From contig NZ_CAJZAH010000001.1 in NCBI RefSeq assembly GCF_914271545.1, positions 1,302,001 to 1,366,000 of the forward strand: a stretch of DNA of 64,000 nt, in the 5' to 3' direction. Below the pieces are notes generated by a model that was not told the origin of the DNA, did not search any database, and saw nothing but the letters and a program-made list of their open reading frames with translations. Of the stretch, positions 42,107 through 51,502 are shown in pieces. This stretch comes from Cupriavidus respiraculi. Its GTDB lineage: Bacteria > Pseudomonadota > Gammaproteobacteria > Burkholderiales > Burkholderiaceae. Made by a program: the position numbers and the translations under genes. The stretch's first letter is position 1. Each line of letters starts with the position of its first letter.

Positions 42107-43135
42107 CTATAGCGCCGGCGCGGTGGCGGCCACCAGCTGGCGCCCGGCTTCGGCGGCGATCTCGAACGAGCGCAACCGCGCCCGGTGGTCGTAGATCTGC
42201 GCGGTCAGCATCAGCTCGTCGGGGCGCAGGTCGTCCACGAACTGCTGCATGCCGGCCCTGACCGTCTCGGGGCTACCCACCACCGAACAGGCCAGCGAGC
42301 GGCGGATATGCGCGGCCTCGGTCTCGTTCCACATCGACTCGATATCGTCGACCGGCGGCCGGATGCGGCCGGGCGTGCCGCGCACCAGCGCGAGGAACTG
42401 CTGCTGCAGCGAAGAGAACAGCCGCCGCGCCTCGTCGTCGGTATCGGCGCCGAACACATTCAGGCCCAGCATCACGTAGGGCTTGTCCAGCGTGGCGGAC
42501 GGCCGGAAGGTGCGGCGATACAGGTCCACCGCCTGGCGCATGAAGCCCGGAGCGAAGTGGGAGGCAAAGGCGAACGGCAGCCCCATCGAGGCCGAGAGCT
42601 GGGCGCTGAACAGGCTCGACCCGAGCAGCCACAGCGGCACCTTCAGTCCCGCGCCGGGCACGGCGCGCAGGCGCTGACCCGGGCGCGGGTCGTCGAAGTA
42701 CGCCTGCAGCTCCTCCACGTCCTGCGGGAACGTATCAGCGGTATCGTGCGTGGCGCTGCGGCGCAACGCACGCGCGGTCATCTGGTCGCTGCCCGGCGCG
42801 CGGCCCAGGCCCAGGTCGATCCGGCCGGGGAACAGCGCCTCCAGCGTGCCGAACTGCTCGGCGATCACCAGCGGTGAGTGGTTCGGCAGCATGATGCCGC
42901 CGGAGCCGACGCGGATGGTGGACGTACCGTTGGCCACGAAGCCGATCAGCACGGAGGTGGCGGCGCTGGCGATGCCGGGCATGTTGTGATGCTCGGCGAG
43001 CCAGTAGCGCCGGTAGCCCCAGCGTTCCGCGTGCTGGGCCAGGTCCAGCGAATGGCGCATCGACTCGCCCGCGTCGCCGCCTTCGGGAATGGGCGACAGG
43101 TCGAGCAGGGAATAAGGTACGGAGCTGGCTTGCAT
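42107..43135 (-). CDS. LLM-class flavin-dependent oxidoreductase (luciferase-like monooxygenase)
   Basis: 342 residues. [20 protein letters not shown] and [19 protein letters not shown] are the signature of group 1 luciferase-like enzymes, followed by [20 protein letters not shown] and the C-terminal [15 protein letters not shown], a segment that closes the TIM barrel. Members use reduced FMN and oxygen, or act as flavin reductases; the substrate is not known. The ATG at 43135 fits the family, with AAGGAAA ahead. It is divergent from a TetR gene, its likely regulator. Confidence 0.92.
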   Translation of the reverse strand: MQASSVPYSLLDLSPIPEGGDAGESMRHSLDLAQHAERWGYRRYWLAEHHNMPGIASAATSVLIGFVANGTSTIRVGSGGIMLPNHSPLVIAEQFGTLEALFPGRIDLGLGRAPGSDQMTARALRRSATHDTADTFPQDVEELQAYFDDPRPGQRLRAVPGAGLKVPLWLLGSSLFSAQLSASMGLPFAFASHFAPGFMRQAVDLYRRTFRPSATLDKPYVMLGLNVFGADTDDEARRLFSSLQQQFLALVRGTPGRIRPPVDDIESMWNETEAAHIRRSLACSVVGSPETVRAGMQQFVDDLRPDELMLTAQIYDHRARLRSFEIAAEAGRQLVAATAPAL

Positions 43136-43189
43136 GCGGCTTTCCTTGGCGGCACGCAGGAACATCGCGGACCGCAACTATTTCAGAAC

Positions 43190-43243
43190 GATCACTATAT
43201 TAATCAGGGCTGGCGCCGGTGGCAACGCAAAAATATAATGACC
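43190..43243. promoter_or_regulatory. Inverted repeats in the LLM/TetR divergent region
   Basis: GATCACTATAT (43190-43200) and ATATAATGACC (43233-43243) are inverted copies matching at 9 of 11 positions, 32 bases apart. The region is A+T-rich for this genome and lies between the two divergent starts, the second arm overlapping the start of the TetR gene. Candidate TetR operator halves or promoter elements. Confidence 0.35.
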
Positions 43244-43246
43244 ACT

Positions 43247-43858
43247 ATGGAAAAGAGTCTATCGGCCCCCGCGCGGGGCAGGCCCCGCCAGTTCGATCGC
43301 GACGAAGCGCTGGCCAAGGCCGTATCGCTGTTCTGGCGCCACGGCTATGCCTCGACGTCGATCGCCGCGCTGACCGATGCGATGGCGATCACGGCGCCCA
43401 GCCTGTATGCGGCCTTCGGCAGCAAGGAGCAGTTGTTCTACGAGGCCGTGGACCGCTACGCGGACACGCATGGCGCGCAGCTGTACGCGCCGCTCGCGGC
43501 CGAGGGCCCGGCGCGCGACGCGATCCGCGCGCTGCTGCACGCGGCCGCGACATCGTTCTCGGCCAAGGGAAATCCCGCGGGATGCTTCTTGATGGCGGGG
43601 ACCAGCCACGCCGCCGACTGCGCATATATCGAGCAGACGCTGACGAAGCGGCGCCGGGAAAAGGAGCGGGCGATGCAGGCGCGCATCCAGCGCGGCATCG
43701 ACGCCGGCGAACTGCCCGCCGATACCAGCGCGGCGCAGCTCGCGAAGTACTTCCATACCGTGATGCAGGGCATGTCGATGCAGGCGCGCGACGGGGCGTC
43801 GCGGGCGGCTCTCGTGGCCATCGCCGATACCGCGATGCTGGCCTGGCCCGGACGCTAG
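43247..43858 (+). CDS. TetR-family regulator (AcrR/ComR-like), likely controls the LLM gene
   Basis: 203 residues. GRPRQFDRDEALAKAVSLFW and ALTDAMAITAPSLYAAFGSK form the TetR HTH of the C-terminal TetR_C_16-like group, which also has AGCFLMAG in the ligand domain. Two in-frame ATGs three codons apart (43238 and 43247) are possible and neither has a clear Shine-Dalgarno, which suggests a leaderless or near-leaderless mRNA. It is divergent from the LLM gene, and its stop is one base from the stop of the convergent DedA gene. Confidence 0.9.
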   Translation: MEKSLSAPARGRPRQFDRDEALAKAVSLFWRHGYASTSIAALTDAMAITAPSLYAAFGSKEQLFYEAVDRYADTHGAQLYAPLAAEGPARDAIRALLHAAATSFSAKGNPAGCFLMAGTSHAADCAYIEQTLTKRRREKERAMQARIQRGIDAGELPADTSAAQLAKYFHTVMQGMSMQARDGASRAALVAIADTAMLAWPGR

Positions 43859-43859
43859 C

Positions 43860-44846
43860 TCAGCGTACCGGCTTTGCGTCGCGGGCCAGGTCCGCCTCGC
43901 TCTGGGCGCCATCGTCCTCCTGGCCGGCCTGGCCATGCAGGCGCCACCACTCCTCGAAGCCGCCGGCCAGTGCCCACGTGTTGCCGTAGCCGGCGCGCTT
44001 GAGCCGCTCGGCGAGGATGGCCGCCGAGACCTCGTTGGGACACGAGCAGTAGATCACGATATCGGCCGTCTCCGGGTGCCCGGCGAGAACCTCCAGCGGC
44101 GAGTCCGGATCGACCACCAATGCGCCTGGAATGCGGTCCAGCGCGTCGTCGCCGTGCGAGCGGACATCGAGCACCACCGGCAGGCGGTCCGCCATGCGGC
44201 GCGCCTCCAGTTCGGTCACCGTCATGCGCGGAATCCGCCGCGTCCGGCGCAACAGCCGGATGCGCAGCCAGGCGCGCCAGCCCACGAAGGCGACCAGCGC
44301 GGCCAGCACGGCGAGCAGCGCCAGATGGCCATAGTGGCTGAAGGCGGCGAGGATGGCGTCGATGAAGTCGCTGAAAGCCACGCCCACCATCAGCGCGGCG
44401 CCGGCCCATACCACCGCGCCGATGGCGTCGTAGAACAGGAAGACCGCGAACGGCGTGGCGGTCATGCCCGCCATGGCGGTGGACAGCGCGCCCGCGCCGG
44501 GCAGCAGCTTGGCGAACACCAGCGAGCGCGGTCCCAGCCGGATATACAGCGACTGGGTCTGGCGGATGCAGGCATCGGGCGACAGCGACACTTTGCAGAT
44601 CGTACGCAGCATCGGCTGCCCGAGCCGCTTGCCGGCGAAGTACCACAGCGTATCGGCGATCAGGCAGGCCGCGACGACGGCGCCCAGCACCGCCGCCAGC
44701 GAGGGGCCGCCCTCGCGCATGCTCAGGGCGCCGGAGACGAACAGCATCGGGTAGGCCGGGATCGGCGCCCCGGCCTGCTCGATCAGTACATTCAGGAACA
44801 CCAGCATCAACCCATGGGTTTCCAGCAGGACTTGCAATTCACCCAC
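43860..44846 (-). CDS. DedA/SNARE-associated membrane protein fused to a rhodanese domain
   Basis: 328 residues from a GTG with GGAGGT four bases ahead. The N-terminal 215 residues are a DedA domain with five to six hydrophobic segments and the conserved FAKLLPGAGALSTAMAG stretch (the R/G...P pattern of the family). Residues about 225-310 are a rhodanese domain with the loop IYCSCPNEVSA, whose second cysteine position can carry persulfide. DedA proteins support membrane-potential-linked lipid transport; the rhodanese is an add-on seen in some proteobacteria. Stop adjoins the TetR stop. Confidence 0.88.
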   Translation of the reverse strand: MGELQVLLETHGLMLVFLNVLIEQAGAPIPAYPMLFVSGALSMREGGPSLAAVLGAVVAACLIADTLWYFAGKRLGQPMLRTICKVSLSPDACIRQTQSLYIRLGPRSLVFAKLLPGAGALSTAMAGMTATPFAVFLFYDAIGAVVWAGAALMVGVAFSDFIDAILAAFSHYGHLALLAVLAALVAFVGWRAWLRIRLLRRTRRIPRMTVTELEARRMADRLPVVLDVRSHGDDALDRIPGALVVDPDSPLEVLAGHPETADIVIYCSCPNEVSAAILAERLKRAGYGNTWALAGGFEEWWRLHGQAGQEDDGAQSEADLARDAKPVR

Positions 44847-45115
44847 CACGACCTCCGTATTTGGCCCGCGCGCGGCGCAGGCGCGCCGCGGCAAGGCAGT
44901 AGTGTGCCAGCCCGGGCGGCACTGTAGCCAGCGCGCGCTTGCATGGCGGCGTCAAATCCATTGAACATCACTGGTGCGGCCGCGGGAACAATGCGCCGCG
45001 CCCCCGGCAGAGGAGCAAGGCGGCGCGCGGTACGCTTCTTAATGTCGGGCGCCCATGGCATGATGGCGGCAAGGCGGCGCGGACTCCCCTTGCCGCCCAC
45101 AACTGGGAGATGCAT

Positions 45116-45367
45116 ATGATGTCATTCCTCGGTACGGTGCTGGTCGGTGTGGTGGTCGGCCTGATCGCTCGGGCGATCAAGCCCGGCGATGACAAGATGG
45201 GCTGGATCCTGACGATCCTGCTCGGCATCGCGGGCTCGCTGGTCGCGGGCTACGTCGGACGCGCGGCGGGCTGGTATCAGCCGGGCGAGCCGGCAGGCTG
45301 GATCGCCTCGGTGATCGGCGCCATCGTGCTGCTGCTGATCTACGGCATGGTGCGACGCAAGGCCTGA
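45116..45367 (+). CDS. GlsB/YeaQ/YmgE family small membrane protein
   Basis: 83 residues with three hydrophobic helices: FLGTVLVGVVVGLIARAI, ILTILLGIAGSLVAGYVGR and WIASVIGAIVLLLIYGMV, ending in MVRRKA. The family (transglycosylase-associated, GlsB) is widespread and linked to stress or cell-envelope function. GGGAG sits six bases before the ATG at 45116; further ATGs at 45110 and 45119 are in frame. The 269-base gap upstream shows no gene. Confidence 0.85.
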   Translation: MMSFLGTVLVGVVVGLIARAIKPGDDKMGWILTILLGIAGSLVAGYVGRAAGWYQPGEPAGWIASVIGAIVLLLIYGMVRRKA

Positions 45368-45377
45368 CGCACTCCAC

Positions 45378-45408
45378 GCGGGGACGGGCGACACGCCCCG
45401 CTCCCCGC
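45378..45408. terminator. Imperfect GC-rich hairpin between convergent genes
   Basis: GCGGGGA-C-GGGCG pairs with CGCCC-CGC-TCCCCGC across a small loop. No T run. It lies between the GlsB gene and the convergent BTAD regulator, a likely transcription end for both. Confidence 0.35.
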
Positions 45409-45458
45409 ATTCCCGCCTCCCGCTATCCTCACGCCCCGAGCGTTCCGTCTCGCGGGCA

Positions 45459-48400
45459 CTATCCCTGCGGCCGTCCTATCGCGGCCAGTGCCGCGTCGAT
45501 GCGGTACAGCGGCTCGATCAGGCCCACGTCGAGCGCCTGCTGCCGCAATGCGCGCAAGCGCGCCATCACCGCCTCGTCGGCGCCGCCGCGCCCAGCCGCG
45601 GCCAGCGCGCGCGTGCGCTCCACCAGGAAGGTCGCCCACGGAAAGGGCTCCCGGCTGATATAGGCTTCGAGTTCCGACGCGTAGCGCTCCGCGTCGTCCC
45701 ACCTTCCCGCGTCCAGCGAGACCTCGATCGCTGCCTCGTGCAGATCGAGATAGCAATGGCTGACACAGCCCTGCGCCAGGATGGCGACGCCCTGCTCCAG
45801 CGCGCGCCGCTGCTTGTCCGGGTCGCGCGTCGTGCGGGCGATAAAGCCAAGGATGGTGGGGCCCGAATAACGCACCCCGGAAGCGTGCCCGAGCGCGAGC
45901 GCCTCGTCGAGCATGGGCTCGGCCTCATCGACACGCTCCTGCTTGCCCACGGCGAGGCCGACCCGGGCCATCAGTTCGGCCTCGAAGCGGCGTGCGCCCA
46001 GCCGGTGGGCGACGGCCAGCGCCCGCCGTCCCATCGCCTCTGCCTTGACCCAGTCGCCGATCCACTGCTCGACCGATACCATCACGTCGCAGCCAAGGAT
46101 TTCGATGCGCGCGTCACCGATGCGCCGGGCGATGCGCAAGGCCTCCTCGCACGCGGTCAACGCGCCGCGCACATCGTTGCAGTACAGGCACAGCGCGCCG
46201 ATCATCGGCAGGTTGGCGCCCTCGATGCGGATAAAGCCGCGTGCCCGGGCCAGCTCCACGCAGCGCTCGAAATGCGTGCGGGCGGTCAACATGCGGCCCT
46301 GCTGGTAATACGCATCGCCCAGTCCGCCGAGCGCGCGCGCGGCCGCCAGCGGCGAGCCGGCGGCGTCGGCATGATGCAGCGCACGCTGGTGCGCGGCCAG
46401 GCAGGCCTCCAGATTGCCCACCGGGAAATGGACATTGCCGCGCAGCGACTCGATCTGCGCGAGCACATCGGGCCCGCCACGCGCCGCCGCCGCGCGCTGG
46501 GCCTCGTCCAGCGCGTGCAGCGCCTCCTCGTAGCGATCCAGCAGCCGCTGCGCGGACGCCACGCCGATCCACGCGCGCGCCCGCTGGGCATCGTCCGCGG
46601 CGGACTCCACGGCCTGCCGGAACGCCGCCAGCGACTCGGCGGGCTGGCCCAGATCGAGCGTCAGTTCCCCGCGCAGGCACGCCAGCGACTGGCGTGCCGC
46701 GCCGTCGCCCGCGATGCGCAGCGCGCGGTTGGTCAGCCGCAGCGCGCGCTCGTTGCGGAAATGCGCCGCCTCGTGGCGCGCCGCGAGTTCATAGGCACGC
46801 GCCGCGCCGGGATCGTTGGCGGCGTCCAGATGCTCGGCGTACAGCGCCGGATCGCGTCCTTCGTACCAGCCGGCCGCGCGCCGGTGCAGGTCCAGGCGGC
46901 GCGACTTCAGCAGCGACGCGTAGACCGCCTCGTGGATCAATGCGTGCATGAACAGGTAGTCCTCCCCCTCCGGCCTCGCCATGGCGTGCTGGACCAGCCG
47001 TTCGCACGAATAGCCGGCGTCGTCGAGCACATGCCGCAGCGCCGCCGGCGCAAAGCGCTGTCCCAGTACGGCCGCCGCCTGCAGCGCCTGCCGCTCGGCA
47101 TGCGGCAGGCGATCCAGCCGTGCCAGCACGATGCTTTGCAGCGTGCCGGGCAGCGCCTCGTCCTCGGCATGGCCGTTCCCCGGCGCCGCGACATTGCGCA
47201 GCAGCTGATCGAGGAAAAGCGGGTTGCCCTCCGCCCGGCGGATGCACGAGTCGGCGAGCGCCGGGTCCAGGCTGCGATAGCGCGCCGCCAGCTGGCGCGC
47301 CTCCGCGTCGTTGAGGGGGCCGAGGTCGATGGTGGTAAAGGCCGCGCCCGACGCCGCCGCGCGCCACGCGTTGTCGAGCGGGTCCTGTTCGGCGCGCACG
47401 GTCAGCGCGAGAGTGAAGCGGTTGACGCGCGTGGCGCAAGCGAGCTGCGCCAGGCATTCCAGGAGCGCGGGCTCTGCCCAATGCACGTCCTCGAACACCA
47501 CGAGCAGCGCCTTGCCGGCGCTCCGGCGCGTGGCCAGCGTGGTGACGAAGCGATGCACGCCGCGCTGGCGCGAGGCCGCATCCATCGCCGCCAATGCGGC
47601 GGCCTGCGACGGCGGCTGCGCCAGCTCGAGCAGGTCGTACGCGAACGGAATATCGTCCTCTTCGACCTGCCCCTGGCTCACCGCGCGCGCCACCAGCGTG
47701 GCCCGTGCCTGGGCGTCCGTGCCGGGCGCGACGCCGAGCAGGCTGCGCACCAGCACACGCAGCGGATCGCCGCTGCTGCCCGCGCCGAAGTCCAGCACCA
47801 GCGCGCGATGCGCCTCCAGCCCGTGCTCGCGCGCCAGCGCGACGAAGCGCTCGGCCAACCGGCTCTTGCCGATGCCGGCCTCGCCGCGAATCACCACCAC
47901 GCGGCCGCGGCCCGAGCGCAGGCAGTCGTCGGCGACGCCGGCCAGTTGCAGCAGCTCGCCCTGGCGGCCGACGAAGGCGTGCTGCGGCGGCATCTCGTCC
48001 GCGCTGAGCAGGCGCCGCACCCGCCAGAGCTTGATTGGCTCCGGAACGCCCGGCATGGTCATGTCCGCGACGAAGTCGGTTTCCAGCCGGCCGGGCAGCG
48101 CGAGGCAAACCCGGTTGGACACCAGCGTCTGTCCGGGCTGCGCGTGTTCCATGACCTGCACCGCCACGCTGACCGGCGCGCCGGTCAGCGTCATGCCGGC
48201 CTCGCCGAACGCCGCCAGCACCTGTCCGCTCGCGGCGCCGACGCGCGCCAGCAGGCCGCCACCGGCCGGCAGATCGCGCAGCGCGCCGTGCAGGGCCACC
48301 GCCATGTGCAGCGCGCGCTCCGCGTCGTTGCCGTGGGCGACCGGCACCCCGAACACCACGGTCATCCGCGGCCCGATATCCGCGGTCAGCCGGCCGCCGC

Positions 48401-49475
48401 ACGCGGCCGCCAGCGACCTGGCCCGTTCGCGCCAGCGCGAGAGCACGTCGTGCAACTGCTCGGGGTCGATGCCGGCGGCCTCGGCGGCGGCGTCATCGAT
48501 GCTGGCCACCACCACCACGGCGTGGCGCAGTTCGGGACCGGATGGTGCGATCGGCAGCTGCTGCGCTGCCGCTGCGGGCGGCGACGGCGCGGGGCGCGCC
48601 GGAGCGATGGCGGGTCCGGCCTCCGATGGCGTGGGCCCGGCGGTCGTGGGAGTCGTGGCGGGCCCGTCCGCCATGTCGCCCGGCGCCGCGAGCGCCGTGT
48701 CCCGCGGCGGGGCTTCCCCGCGCGGCGGTGCCGGCGCGCCGCGCCGCGCGCGCAGGATGGCGCGATGCAGCGCCTCTGTCTCCGGCTCGGGCGATACGCC
48801 CAGCTCCCGTTGCAAGGCGCCGTGGCAAAGCCGGTACTGCTTCAGCGCGAGAGCCTGCCGGCCCTGCTTGTCGTACAGCCGCATCAAGGACCGGTGCGCG
48901 CCCTCGTTCAGCGTATCGAAGGACAACAGGCGCACGGCGGTGGCGATGGCGCGGTCCGCCTCGCCCGACTGTTCGTAATGGGCAAGCAGGCGGCCCAGCG
49001 CGTCGAGCGCCACGCCGCGCAGCCGCTCGCGTTCGATGGCCAGCCAGTGGTCGAATGCCGGCGCGGCGGCATGCACGCCTTCGAGCAGATCGCCACGGTA
49101 CAGCGCGATCGCCTGCTCCAGCGCGGCAGGCGTGCCGTCCCGCAGGCAGCGTTCGAACTCGACCACATCGACCTGGGCGCGGCACAGCCCCACGCGATCC
49201 GCGTCGGCGACCAGGGCCTGCTGCGCCTGCAGCCCGGCGTCCTCCAGCGCCTTGCGCACCGCCGACAGCGCCTGGCGCAGGCTGGTGCGGGCCTGCTCGG
49301 CATTGCTGTCGGCCCAGAACAGCGCGGCAAGCTTGTCGCGCGGCTGGGCCCGGCCTTGGGACAACGCGAGGTAGGCGAGCAGCGCGCGCGCCTTGCGCGC
49401 GCTCAGCGGGAGGGGAGTACCGTCGGGCGAACCGATATACAGGCCGCCGAGCAGATCGAGACGAAGGTCGGCCAT
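45459..49475 (-). CDS. Multidomain BTAD transcriptional regulator with cyclase-like, AAA ATPase and TPR domains
   Basis: 1338 residues. Order: an OmpR-like winged helix (MADLRLDLLGGLYIGSPDGT, residues 1-95), BTAD helical domain (to about 245), Pro/Ala-rich linker (250-315), a class III cyclase homology domain (316-490) with ASIDDAAAEAA and GRLTADIGPRMTVVFG but without the two metal-binding aspartates in canonical context, then a STAND/AAA-type ATPase with Walker A VIRGEAGIGKSRLAE and Walker B VVFEDVHWAE, and a long TPR-like helical C-terminus (840-1330). This is the AfsR/SARP-cyclase layout common in Burkholderiales. A signal integrator is inferred. It is divergent from the TTC38-like gene, with repeated TTTCACG motifs between. 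Confidence 0.9.
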   Translation of the reverse strand: MADLRLDLLGGLYIGSPDGTPLPLSARKARALLAYLALSQGRAQPRDKLAALFWADSNAEQARTSLRQALSAVRKALEDAGLQAQQALVADADRVGLCRAQVDVVEFERCLRDGTPAALEQAIALYRGDLLEGVHAAAPAFDHWLAIERERLRGVALDALGRLLAHYEQSGEADRAIATAVRLLSFDTLNEGAHRSLMRLYDKQGRQALALKQYRLCHGALQRELGVSPEPETEALHRAILRARRGAPAPPRGEAPPRDTALAAPGDMADGPATTPTTAGPTPSEAGPAIAPARPAPSPPAAAAQQLPIAPSGPELRHAVVVVASIDDAAAEAAGIDPEQLHDVLSRWRERARSLAAACGGRLTADIGPRMTVVFGVPVAHGNDAERALHMAVALHGALRDLPAGGGLLARVGAASGQVLAAFGEAGMTLTGAPVSVAVQVMEHAQPGQTLVSNRVCLALPGRLETDFVADMTMPGVPEPIKLWRVRRLLSADEMPPQHAFVGRQGELLQLAGVADDCLRSGRGRVVVIRGEAGIGKSRLAERFVALAREHGLEAHRALVLDFGAGSSGDPLRVLVRSLLGVAPGTDAQARATLVARAVSQGQVEEDDIPFAYDLLELAQPPSQAAALAAMDAASRQRGVHRFVTTLATRRSAGKALLVVFEDVHWAEPALLECLAQLACATRVNRFTLALTVRAEQDPLDNAWRAAASGAAFTTIDLGPLNDAEARQLAARYRSLDPALADSCIRRAEGNPLFLDQLLRNVAAPGNGHAEDEALPGTLQSIVLARLDRLPHAERQALQAAAVLGQRFAPAALRHVLDDAGYSCERLVQHAMARPEGEDYLFMHALIHEAVYASLLKSRRLDLHRRAAGWYEGRDPALYAEHLDAANDPGAARAYELAARHEAAHFRNERALRLTNRALRIAGDGAARQSLACLRGELTLDLGQPAESLAAFRQAVESAADDAQRARAWIGVASAQRLLDRYEEALHALDEAQRAAAARGGPDVLAQIESLRGNVHFPVGNLEACLAAHQRALHHADAAGSPLAAARALGGLGDAYYQQGRMLTARTHFERCVELARARGFIRIEGANLPMIGALCLYCNDVRGALTACEEALRIARRIGDARIEILGCDVMVSVEQWIGDWVKAEAMGRRALAVAHRLGARRFEAELMARVGLAVGKQERVDEAEPMLDEALALGHASGVRYSGPTILGFIARTTRDPDKQRRALEQGVAILAQGCVSHCYLDLHEAAIEVSLDAGRWDDAERYASELEAYISREPFPWATFLVERTRALAAAGRGGADEAVMARLRALRQQALDVGLIEPLYRIDAALAAIGRPQG

Positions 49476-49557
49476 GGCGTTGGGGGCTGGAAAGTTCCGT
49501 TATAGGCCACTGCGGCGCCCCCTGCGACGCGGAAAATCGCCCATAGCGCACCCGAAA

Positions 49558-49672
49558 CGTGAAAAGTTCGAATCGGCGCGCTTTCACGCTTTTCACGGCG
49601 TGCGCGCGGCGCGTTTACGGTGAATGCCGTTTGCGAGACTGCGCGTTCTTGCGCCAGATTCGAACTTTCACG
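49558..49672. promoter_or_regulatory. Cluster of TTTCACG motifs with an inverted repeat
   Basis: TTTCACG occurs at 49582-49588, 49591-49597 and 49666-49672 on the plus strand and at 49558-49564 on the minus strand. The outer copies belong to a longer near-perfect inverted repeat: CGTGAAAAGTTCGAATC (49558-49574) against GATTCGAACTTTCACG (49657-49672), which differs by one T. The middle two are direct repeats nine bases apart. The cluster lies in a 431-base gap between the BTAD regulator and the TTC38-like gene, so it is a probable operator, though the regulator that binds it is unknown. Confidence 0.6.
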
Positions 49673-49906
49673 CTTCTTTGACGCTGGCGCCTACGGCACG
49701 CTCACGGCCCGCGCCTACCCTGCCTGATACCGGGTCCCGCTCCTCTTGCTTGGCAAGCACCCCCGCACCTCCCCGGTGCCACGGCGTTCCAGCGACGACT
49801 TCGGTGTTTGGGCATCGGCCATCGCATGCGTCTCCGCTCCCGGCGGCGCCCCCGATGGCGCAGGTCTGGCCCACTGAAACTCTGTCGAACCAGCAAGGAT
49901 TGCGTC

Positions 49907-51277
49907 ATGGTACACACTGATTTGCGGCATCTTTCCGTCTCTTCCCGGAACGCCAGCTCGCTGGAACGTTTCGAGGCCGCACTGGAACTGCTTCACGGTT
50001 ATTACGGGGACCCGCTGACCCTGGTCGACCACGCCATCGCGGAAGACCCGGACTTCGTCATGGGTCACGCGCTGCGCGCGGGACTGATGATCACCGCCGG
50101 CGACGGCGCGGTGCTGCCGTTCCTGCGGCAAAGCGTCGAGGCCGGCGAGGCACTGCACAGCCTGGCCAACGAGCGCGAGCGCCGCCATATCGCCGCGGCG
50201 CGCGCCTGGCTCGATGGCGACTTCTCCCGTTCGGTGCGCCTGTACGGCGACATCGTGATCGACTACCCACGCGACAGCCTGGCGCTGCAGATCGCGCATA
50301 TCGGCGATTTCCTGCTGGGCCAATCGACCATGCTGCGCGATCGCATCGCTCAGGTGCTGCCGCACTGGAACGCGGGCGTACCCGGCTTCGGCTACGTGCT
50401 CGGCATGCATGCCTTCGGCCTGGAGGAAACGCACCTGTACGGCCAGGCCGAGGAGCGCGGCCGCTTCGCGCTGGAGCTGAACCATCGCGATCCGTGGGCC
50501 ATCCATGCCGTGGCGCACGTGATGGAGATGCAAGGCCGCCAGGAAGCCGGCATCGAATGGCTCAGCGCGCGCGAGGCCGACTGGTCGCAGGACAACATGA
50601 TGGCCGTGCACAACTGGTGGCACCTGGCGCTGTTCTATCTGGAACTGGGGCAGACCGACTGCGTGCTGGCGCTGTATGACAAGCGCATCCGCGACAGCCG
50701 CTCGTCGGTCGCGCTGGATCTGATCGACGCCTCGGCCATGCTGTGGCGCCTGCATCTGCGCGGCGTCGACGTGGGCAACCGCTGGCACGAGGTGGCCGAC
50801 GCCTGGCAGGCGCGTGGCGCGGAGGGGCTGTCGGCATTCAACGACGCGCATGCGGCCATGGCCTACCTGGGCGACGACCGCGCCGACGCCTTCCAGGCTC
50901 TGATGGCGAGCATGCGCCGCGCGGCGGCGGGCCATGGCACCAACGCCATGATGACGCGCGAGGTGGGGCTGCCGCTGGCCGAGGCGCTGATCGCCTTCGA
51001 GGCGTGCGACTACGATCATGCGGTGGAACTGCTGATGCAGATCCGCGTGATCGCGCACCGTTTCGGAGGCAGCCACGCGCAGCGCGACCTCATCAACCTG
51101 ACGCTGATCGAGGCGGCGCTGCGTGGCGGCCGCGCCAACCTCGCCTGCGCCCTGGCCGCCGAGCGCATGGAGCTGCGGCCGATGAATCCGAGCCTGAGCA
51201 AGCTCGCCCAGCGCGCCTCGGCGCTGTATCGGGAGGCGGCGGACGCCAGCGAGATGCCCCAGGCAAAGGCGGCATAA
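49907..51277 (+). CDS. TTC38-like tetratricopeptide repeat protein
   Basis: 456 residues. The sequence WAIHAVAHVMEMQGRQEAGI and MMAVHNWWHLALFYLELGQT, with tryptophan and histidine-rich helix pairs, is the hallmark of the tetratricopeptide repeat protein 38 family, also found in animals. About eight helical hairpins are seen and no signal peptide or membrane segment. AAGGA lies about eight bases before the ATG. It is divergent from the BTAD regulator, and both sit around a shared motif cluster, so co-regulation is likely. Biochemical role unknown. Confidence 0.85.
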   Translation: MVHTDLRHLSVSSRNASSLERFEAALELLHGYYGDPLTLVDHAIAEDPDFVMGHALRAGLMITAGDGAVLPFLRQSVEAGEALHSLANERERRHIAAARAWLDGDFSRSVRLYGDIVIDYPRDSLALQIAHIGDFLLGQSTMLRDRIAQVLPHWNAGVPGFGYVLGMHAFGLEETHLYGQAEERGRFALELNHRDPWAIHAVAHVMEMQGRQEAGIEWLSAREADWSQDNMMAVHNWWHLALFYLELGQTDCVLALYDKRIRDSRSSVALDLIDASAMLWRLHLRGVDVGNRWHEVADAWQARGAEGLSAFNDAHAAMAYLGDDRADAFQALMASMRRAAAGHGTNAMMTREVGLPLAEALIAFEACDYDHAVELLMQIRVIAHRFGGSHAQRDLINLTLIEAALRGGRANLACALAAERMELRPMNPSLSKLAQRASALYREAADASEMPQAKAA

Positions 51278-51502
51278 CCCGCGGCGGCGGGCGGCGGCGG
51301 GCGTACGCCGGCCAGTCACGGCAGGCCGCCGGGAAACGCACAGCAGGAGGAGGGCAACAAGAGGACGGGGCCGGCGGCATGCGATCCGCCGGCCCACCGT
51401 CCCTCGCCCCTGGCCGGGGCCGCGGGCCATTTGTCCGTACGACGCGTTGCGGTTTAAGATGCGCGATTATCGAACAATCGCCCACCCGGCAACGTCCCGT
51501 CC

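Noticed and set aside
45738-49505. A 1255-codon plus-strand frame opposite the BTAD regulator
   Set aside because: Low-complexity Arg/Gln/His composition and no recognisable domain; the minus strand has clear domains end to end.
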